From Gnetum montanum (Eukaryota > Streptophyta > Gnetopsida > Gnetales > Gnetaceae): a DNA stretch of 64,000 nt. The stretch lies in assembly GCA_015680685.1 (NCBI GenBank), contig MNCI01007684.1:62653-126652 (forward strand), given 5' to 3'. Each line of letters starts with the position of its first letter. Positions within the stretch are counted from its first letter, which is position 1. Under the pieces are notes generated by a model. It worked only from the letters and a program-made list of their open reading frames with translations. It searched no databases and was not told the DNA's origin. This document shows, one piece after another, positions 57,345 to 64,000 of this stretch. A program made the translations under genes and the position numbers.

Positions 57345-57449
57345 CTGCGTCCCGCTCTGCTCGTCATTGTTGTCCAGCTCTCCTTGGTCCAGGAGGGAGA
57401 CAAAATCTCGTGCGCCCAGTTCATGGCCTTTGGCGTCGTTCTTGCTCGC
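57345..57449 (-). other. Exon-like block in a CpG-retaining island
   Basis: Within about 57300-57660, which keeps many CpGs, a 35-codon minus-strand frame contains KGHELGARDFVSLLDQGELD and ends CAG directly before GTAAGC, a good splice-donor context. On the 5' side a stop (TAA) lies immediately before, within ATAATAAG, which could be an acceptor. The composition looks like a real protein but I cannot name it. An alternative frame gives an ATG (MNWAHEIL). It may be a 105-base exon of an unrecognised gene or chance. Confidence 0.25.
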
Positions 57450-57660
57450 TTATTATAGTTTAGTTAAGGTGTTCCAAGTCCTGTAAGTCTGATATTCCTG
57501 CCGACCAGGCGGTAGCTTCACAGGTAGGTCCAGGGCTGACTAGGTTAGGTAAGGTGCTACCGTGAACGATATTTTTGTCCTGTCGATTGATGGCTCTGTC
57601 TCGAGCGTGAGTGAACTGGCAGGCTGAAATTAGTAGTTTTGGAAAGGGGATTTAACCGGG

Positions 57661-58186
57661 GAAATATTGAATCATTTGCACTATACTGGTTTATCAAACA
57701 GAAACTGAAATTTTTTCCTTAAGTCCTTGAGATCCCTTAGATTTCTCAGATCAGTTTCAGAATTCATTTTAAGGTATCACTTAATGTTAGTTCAATAGAA
57801 TTGAACCTGTGTCATAGAGTTAGTAAAAAAGAAATCTTAATTATCTTTTTTCCTATTCTCTTGAACTTTCTTTCCTTTGACATTATCCAAACTAGCAAAA
57901 TTTGGAAGATTAACATAACCTGTATCCACCAAATTCCATAGCTTCCAGATTTTAATAACATTTTCATCTTCATGCTCCAATACTTAAAATTCTCTTTAAA
58001 AATACAAAGATTTGAAAAGGGCTCTCTTGCTGGCCTCTAAAACCAAATAAAGTTTTAAATAAATTTAACTTCCGATGAGAACCAGATAATGACTGAAAAA
58101 AGAATATTTATTTATTTATTTTGCTCTTTTAAATTGGTGCTGTACATGGAAACACACTGTACATTGATAAAAAAAACAACTCAAAC
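57661..58186. other. No recognisable feature
   Basis: AT-rich flank to the left of element G2. No related sequence was noticed elsewhere in the window. Confidence 0.4.
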
Positions 58187-58707
58187 TGTGAGAGATGTCC
58201 CAGATGGTGGTTCTCTTGGGCTCTCCCCATGGTTTGGGGGCCATGGAACACTCTGAGGCACCCTCAGGTGACTCTCAAATGTTACAAAACCCACCCTGGC
58301 TTGGTGGTACCAAGCTAGCAATAGGACACTCTCTTGTTGCAACTCTCTTCTCTAAGTCCTCTTCCTTCCCTCTTCTCTATGGAGAAGTACTTGGCCCTGA
58401 TTCTACGAAGGTCGTAGATATGTAGGCAGCCAAGACCGGATAGTTTTGGTGTGGTGCCATGCCACACCTTGTACTAGATCGTGAGGGATATAGGGGTGAG
58501 GTACCTTCCCTTGTAGGTGCATCATCTCCCCTTCCATCGATGTGCTCTACAAGGTTGTGTGTGTGCTTGTTTGCTTGGTTCTCTTCTGCTTGCACTCGTG
58601 AGATGCTTGCTTGTTTGAGGCATATTCCCTAGGTCTTCCGCTCTAGATCCATTGGATCTTTGTGAATTCCTTGGGGTGCTAGGCAATGTTGGGGCAACGT
58701 TGTTACA
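58187..58707 (+). repeat. 5' LTR of G2
   Basis: 521 bases, TGTGAGAGATG to GTTGTTACA (TGT...ACA). It matches G1's LTR (14594-15162) and the 3' LTR at 63887, which lacks about 45-50 bases near its start relative to this copy. Confidence 0.85.
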
Positions 58708-58709
58708 AA

Positions 58710-58722
58710 TGGTATTAGAGCC
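58710..58722 (+). other. Primer binding site of G2 (initiator Met-tRNA type)
   Basis: TGGTATTAGAGCC, two bases after the LTR, differs from the common plant site TGGTATCAGAGCC by one C-to-T change. Confidence 0.8.
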
Positions 58723-61700
58723 GTACAGTTTCAGTTATTGGTAAAACTTTCTTGTTAAGTGGGTTGTGGTTTGTGAGGTTTCCGATAGAGACTAGCTAAC
58801 CCCATTCTCAACTTCTGCTAACCACTCCCTTGGAGGGTGGTCTTGTGCTAAAGCTCTCTTTAGAAAACCAAACATTAAGGGATCATGTCAGGCCTTAGCC
58901 CATCCTAGTTTAGAGAAATGATAGCGTCTTGGTGATGTCCTCCCCTTGTTTACTTGTGGTTGGACTAGTTGTGATTGTATGCGATATGGTTGAGAGGAGT
59001 TCCACTGGCAACTTAGGAATTTTGTTGCTCAAGGAGCTCCCATCTCAGGTCTCCAATGATTCATCTGGGATGAATTGGACCTAGTCTCTATTTTGGTTTC
59101 CACCCAGATGACATGTTTCAAGATGGAATTTGTTGAATCATGCAGGATAGGATATCCTTGGCACTCCCACTCACCCTAGCTACAGTGAGTATGGAAAAAT
59201 ACAAATGGGAACCAGATGGTTCCCATGTACCTCAGGATGGAGGTTGTTTGGACATGTGCTCTTGGTGAACCTTGTTCTGGGTGGACTAAGACCGTTGCCA
59301 GTAGACTTCATACGTTCATGTTTGTGATTGTATGTTTGTCTATTTGTGTATGCGTGTCTTCTTGGTTGCGCTTTCAAATTCTACATGTGTGTTATCTTGG
59401 TCATGTCTATCGTTCGTAATGCAAGGCTTAATGTTTTACACGGTATGATGGCTTATTGTTGGGGACGTTGAGGATGCAGTGGTTGTTTGTATCGTCCCAA
59501 AGCCAAATGGCTATTGTCTTGTTTGACAACGTATTATGCATGAGGCATGATTGCCCTTATTGTTGATCATTGTGAGTTGTGCTCCTTGTTGAGCCGGTGG
59601 TGTTGCTTGTGGCATCACTATTTTGATTGGTGACATTTTTGGTCATTCTAATTTGAAGACTACTGGTGTGGGTCATCCTATTGTTGGTTCTTGTTGAGAC
59701 CACACCTCTTTTAATGAGAGTCTTCTTGTGAATGCATCCTTCATGATGTTGCTCGTTGTTGTGAGAATTGGTTTGATGCAGACTTGTTGTTGGATAGACC
59801 TTGGTCTTCCTCCTTATTTTTTGGGTTGAGTTGACGATTGTCTATTGCCCATGACTCATACGAGTGTGTTGAAATTTTGGTCCTAGTTGAGGCCAATGTT
59901 AGTTGTTGGGAATGATTGTTGTGTATGAAGCTTGAAATTCTGAGAGTGTGCTATCTCTCTCTTGGTGTATCTCATGATGAAATCGTTTGTTTGAGTGGGG
60001 ATCGGATTCCTCCATCAATGTTTTGCATGATTGATCTCTATACATGTTTTTGAGGTCTTGAATTTTATGATGCGCAAGAGTGATATCACTTTGTTATAAT
60101 GATCATGCTTGATGGTTGTGAATGAGGCTAACGTGTTCCTGCTAACTTCTATGTTTCTGAGCTTGTGTCTCAGTGTTTGTAGGTAGCACAGGTACAAAGA
60201 TGTAGCCAGTGGTGACCTCAGTTGATTCTGTGAGCACTATGTCTATGGGGAAGATATGTGCTCCTAAGACCTTCTTGAATTGGTTATTTGGTCTCAAAAT
60301 CCCAACATTGGGTTGTGGATTTATCAGTACCTTGGTTGTGATGGATCAGCAGGTACATCATGATTTGTTTGCCTCTCAGTGCTAGGGGAGCACTAACAGA
60401 GGATGGTGATCTGTCCTAGACCCTACAGATATTGGGCTAGCAAATGGCATGATATGGTATCCTTGGCCATGCCGGATACTGATGGCCTAGGAGTGGCCAA
60501 TGCAATGAGGTCCCACTATGGCAGGATGCTGGATACTTAGTTGGTGTGTTTCGTTTTTCAATCGCTACATTCGTGTCTCGAATTATTTTCGTTTGAGGTT
60601 ACCTGTGCAGTTGGTTCAGTGTGACAGTAGATCATGTATCTTTTGAGACAGTGGTGCAATGACAGATGATCATTTATGATTTGTGACAAAGACAAGTTTT
60701 TCTCAGAACAACATGGTTCTTCATGGTATGCTCTTGGTGGCCTAAATCCTTTAGCCTAGGATGGGCTTGGGTAGTTGTCCTATAGCCTTTTAGGCTTGGG
60801 TAGCATTCCCAAATACTATGTATGTTCCCATATATGAATGTAATCTAATCCTCGGGTGTGTGAAAGGTATCCTTGTGATATTCTCGATCCGGTTGTATGC
60901 ACACACAAGTGCTAGATGTATTGCCTATGTGACTCAATTTACTCCTGGTTGTAGGCCTATGCCACACACTATGACAAGGCCAAGCTTGATGTATGGTGTT
61001 TTCTTGGTGCTTGTTTTAGAGCGCCCTTGCTATATGTTGTAAATGGTCTTTGTGCTTTGATGTATAATTCTGCTAAAAACCTCATGAGAAATGCTTCAGT
61101 TGTGATACGGTGTTGTAATGAATGGACCAAGGCATGTCCTTGCCCATTATGCTCTTGAACTAGTGCCATGTGTTCTTGATGATGTTGGCATGCTTGGATG
61201 GTGTGTGCTTGGTGAACGTCCTTGAGATAGGACAAAACTTGGAAACACATTCTCTTGTGTCCCTGGACTGGCAAAGATCTATCCACAGATGATCGATGAT
61301 GACTGAAATTCAGATCAATGTGATGTCTAGTGGTGGATTTGAGTTGAGTTCTGGGTATTGGCACCTAGACTTGCTCTTCCATGTTGGAATTAATTGGGGA
61401 GCAGCTATCCAAATGTTGGGATGGTGGTCCATCCTTGAATATATGATGTTACAAATACAGAAATTGTGATTTCTTTTGGTGGCCTTGCTTGGTGGGCTTG
61501 AATGTGCTTGAAACACTTGAGCCGATGCTCTCATGTTAGGGGGTTTCTAATGATTTGTGCATGTTGGTGGGCTCTCATGACAAATTGCTTCTGGTTCTTT
61601 GGAGAGCTATGATGCACTCTCATAGATTGGGATTTATTGGTGTTTTTGTTGTCTATGGTGTGATTTCGTGATTAGAGACTCATTGTGCCTAATAGGCTAT

Positions 61701-63886
61701 GGTGTCTTGCTGAATTTTCCCGTGTACTCTTGTCCCTTATGTACACTAATGTATCATGCAGTCCCTCCCGAATGTATTGTCCCATGTCTCTGGTATGAGG
61801 TTAATTCATGTTGGTCTTCTCACCTCCTTGGTGGGATAGCAGAGTTGATCTTGAGGGATCATCCTCCATTTCAATGGATGCCCTCTTCAGTTCCTAACAT
61901 AATAAGGTAGGTGGTATTGAGACGGCTGTCTTCTATAAGCAGTTGATGTTTTGGACTTGTTCTTAGCAATGATCCCATGTTCGTGAACTCGTGGGGCTTA
62001 TTCTCAGAGACAGGATGTTGTTACCCTGGTGAAATTCATGAAACCTCCTTTGTGAGGTCGTGTTATTGATGTAAATTAAAGATACATATTCCTCTTCATG
62101 TAAGCAAGGCATGATCTTGTGTACTCTCGTAGTTTTGGGGTCTTCAGAGAAACTTTCTTGTTTGGGTTCTTTGGTAGACCATCCTTATTGTAAATCCTTC
62201 GGGGATGAATCGTTTTGTGTTTGAGTTGTAAATGATGTTGATGAAAGCCCATTCCATGTAAAAACTATCTTGAGGACCTAGTCCTCCTATGAGCAAGATA
62301 TTGTTGGTGACTTATGTCTGTTGTTGGGTTGAATGACAATAGGTAGTGGTGCAACCTTGTCCACCACAAATTGATGTAAATGGGCTTGGCTAGGATGTAT
62401 GAAATAAAACCCAGATCTCCCAAGACGAAACAAAAATGCTTGGTGTCTTGAGTTGTTCTTAAGGTGAAAATTGAATTTGGGTAACACTTGTGAACCCATG
62501 TCTTCCCTCAGCTGGTGATAGTTCCAGATATGTTTCTATTGGCTATATTGACTACTTGGGTGTGTATGATGGGTAAGGTGTAGTTGGGCTACTATACTTC
62601 CCTATGAAAGAAACCTCCTAAAGAGGATCCTTCCTGCAAGTGCAAAATCTACTGAAAGGTGTTGATTGCGAGACTGGCAGTCGTTCTTGAGATAGTGGGG
62701 AAATGCAAATTTTGAGAACGTTGATGTTCCTCGGAGAATTCATGAACTGGTTACTCTTTGAGGTGACTCTATATTCATTCCTGGACCTTGTGTTCAGATA
62801 ATGGAGCTTGTCCCATAACCTGGAGTTGATGGATAGCTTGCATGTGGCAAATGTGGGTGATCCTTCTCCATGAATGGGATATTATGGTTTGCATTTGATG
62901 GTGTGCTTATGGCTAATATGAGACAGGTGATGGAGGATTGTCATGGGGTTGGCTGCCAAATTGACCCTCCCTTGTTCTAACATTCGAGCAGGCGTTCTCG
63001 ATGTTGGAAAATCACAAGAGGTGTTGCTGATAGTTGGGGCTTGTTGTATGTTAGCCTCTTGGAGAAGTTTTCAAATAGATTTTTGGATCTTCTCTCTTGT
63101 TGGAATGATGAATGATGAATTGAAGCATGCGATGCTGGTGTCTGCAAATGGCAAGGTCAAGCTCAAAAGATCTGTCCTTGTACCTTGTTTGTATGGGAGA
63201 ACATGCTTGACTCCCTTCATACCAGCTTGAACAAACATGATGAGAAAAAGAGAATGCGCATGGTATCGATGCATGTGGAATCAATGCTTAGAGGGTTGCA
63301 CTAGTGACCCCATGAGTCTCGATGCAAGTGGCAGAACATGGAGTTCTGATCTCGATGCAAGTAGCAGAACATGGAGTTCTAGCAAGCATGAGTTTCTTGC
63401 GGAGACATGGCTCTTCGGAGCATGTCCTCCCTCTCGGTGTGATGTTCCCAAGTCCCTCAACATGGGTAGTGGCCCTGGTGAGCCCTCATAAAAAAATCAA
63501 TGGGTGCTGAGATGCCATTCATAGAGGAACTCGGCGGGACTTGTGGAAGAGGAGTTGTCTTCTTGCATAAGTATGGGTTTACGCAAGAAGATATGTCTCT
63601 AGACCCTTAGAAGGGACAGATCTAGGGGATGCCTCAGAGATGTTGGCCCTTTGGGTTGGACTCTCCCACTCGTATAGAGAAGGGAAGTCTTGGGCTTCCT
63701 CCAATTGCCCTTGCGTTTCATGCAAGGCATTGGATGGAAGGACGTATCAGGTGTTGGGGTTGGTACCTTCCTTCAAGCCTGGCATCTAAGGAGTTGATGA
63801 ATCCCCGGAATTGATGGAGTTCCAAACCCATGTAGAAGTGTACACTCGAAGCTATCCTAGGCTCTGCTCCGAGGACGTCGCTTCTT
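58723..63886 (+). other. G2 internal region, no recognisable protein
   Basis: The plus strand is unusually rich in T and G (runs such as TTGTTGTTGG, GGTTGTGATTG). Open stretches are short, hydrophobic and Cys/Trp/Val-rich, as this composition predicts. The longest is a 131-codon minus-strand frame (61364-60969), His- and Gln-rich and without a known motif. A 33-base tandem repeat lies at 63318-63383. The last 570 bases are shared with G1, which confirms they belong to the element. Confidence 0.55.
63318..63383 (+). repeat. 33-base tandem repeat, two units
   Basis: CTCGATGCAAGT[G/A]GCAGAACA and the following GGAGTTCT block repeat at 63318-63350 and 63351-63383. Confidence 0.85.
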
Positions 63887-64000
63887 TGTCTGGGGGAGGC
63901 GCCCTCAGGTGGCTCTCAAGTGTTACAAAACCCACCCTGGCTTGGTGGTACCAAGCTAACAATAGGACACCCTCCTGTTGCAACTCTCTTCTCTAAGTCC
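63887..64000 (+). repeat. 3' LTR of G2, truncated by window edge
   Basis: It starts TGTCTGGGGGAGG and aligns with the 5' LTR from GAGGC[A/G]CCCTCAGG onward. The sequence immediately before it, GAGGACGTCGCTTCTT, is shared with G1 (AAGGACATTGCTTCTT), which fixes the LTR boundary at this TGT. Confidence 0.8.

Larger units (their letters stand above)
58187..64000 (+). mobile_element. G2: pol-less LTR retrotransposon, LARD-like
   Basis: It comprises a 5' LTR (58187-58707), a Met-tRNA-type primer site (58710-58722), about 5.2 kb of internal DNA and a 3' LTR starting at 63887 and running off the window. Compared with the rest of the window it is CpG-rich and little decayed. In the 105 bases of LTR overlap at the right edge I count six differences, all transitions, so about 94% identity. 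No gag, protease, RT or integrase is readable in any plus-strand frame. It fits the 'large retrotransposon derivative' class, which must borrow enzymes. Confidence 0.75.

Noticed and set aside
60969-61364. 131-codon minus-strand open frame inside G2
   Set aside because: His/Gln-rich product of the T/G-skewed opposite strand; no known motif and antisense to the element.
1-64000. Prokaryotic or organellar origin
   Set aside because: No operons, ribosome binding sites, rRNA or plastid or mitochondrial genes; content is nuclear plant retrotransposons.

Overview
The window looks like intergenic DNA from a very large plant nuclear genome. The sequence is AT-rich and strongly CpG-depleted. It is filled with old, nested LTR retrotransposons whose reading frames are broken by many transition-type stops (TGG to TAG, CAA to TAA). 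I find no intact long gene. A gymnosperm such as a conifer fits best, because old LTR elements are retained there rather than purged, but that is inference. The absence of operons and ribosome binding sites, and the presence of plant-type Ty3/gypsy and Ty1/copia elements and tRNA-derived SINEs, exclude a prokaryote.

Layout. 1-9596: element A, a minus-strand Athila/Tat-like Ty3/gypsy element (gag, protease, RT, RNase H, integrase, two LTRs, the left one cut by the window edge). 9597-13836: element H, plus strand, with no pol; it carries a reading frame resembling the 'putative plant transposon protein' family and ends in an LTR of A's superfamily. 13880-15162: G1, the 3' end of an unrelated LTR element. 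15590-16790: F, a chromovirus-like gypsy remnant (minus), followed by an array built on TGAGTCA to about 17260. 18200-20790: a Ty1/copia remnant (minus). 20806-25560: element C (minus), a long unrecognised broken frame with a partial LTR. 25565-32045: element B (plus), protease to 3' LTR. 32046-38141: low-copy-looking DNA with a segmental duplication, a minisatellite and a CpG-retaining stretch. 38142-41463: element D (minus), a relative of H. 41463-42550: second copy of the duplication. 42940-43960: low-complexity DNA. 44017-44592: subtilase pseudogene fragment (minus). 45311-51890: element E (plus), the least decayed Athila/Tat-like copy, with LTR, primer binding site, gag, deleted centre and integrase. 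51890-54491: element I (plus), a third relative of H. 54659-55225: two SINEs in opposite orientation. 57300-57660: a CpG-retaining island with an exon-like block. 58187-64000: G2, a young LTR element with a Met-tRNA-type primer site and no recognisable pol.

How the parts relate. A, B and E encode a gypsy polymerase. H, D and I do not, but they share LTR architecture and sequence blocks with them (TCATCA-type termini, a TATA box preceded by GATATC palindromes, a CTTTATT...AATAAAG pair, and for H and D the conserved block before the polypurine tract). The simplest reading is an autonomous/non-autonomous partnership in which the pol-less elements kept only cis signals and one reading frame of their own. 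This is the most interesting system in the window. Domain names rest on reading translations by eye, and exact ends of decayed elements are good to tens of bases unless termini are stated.
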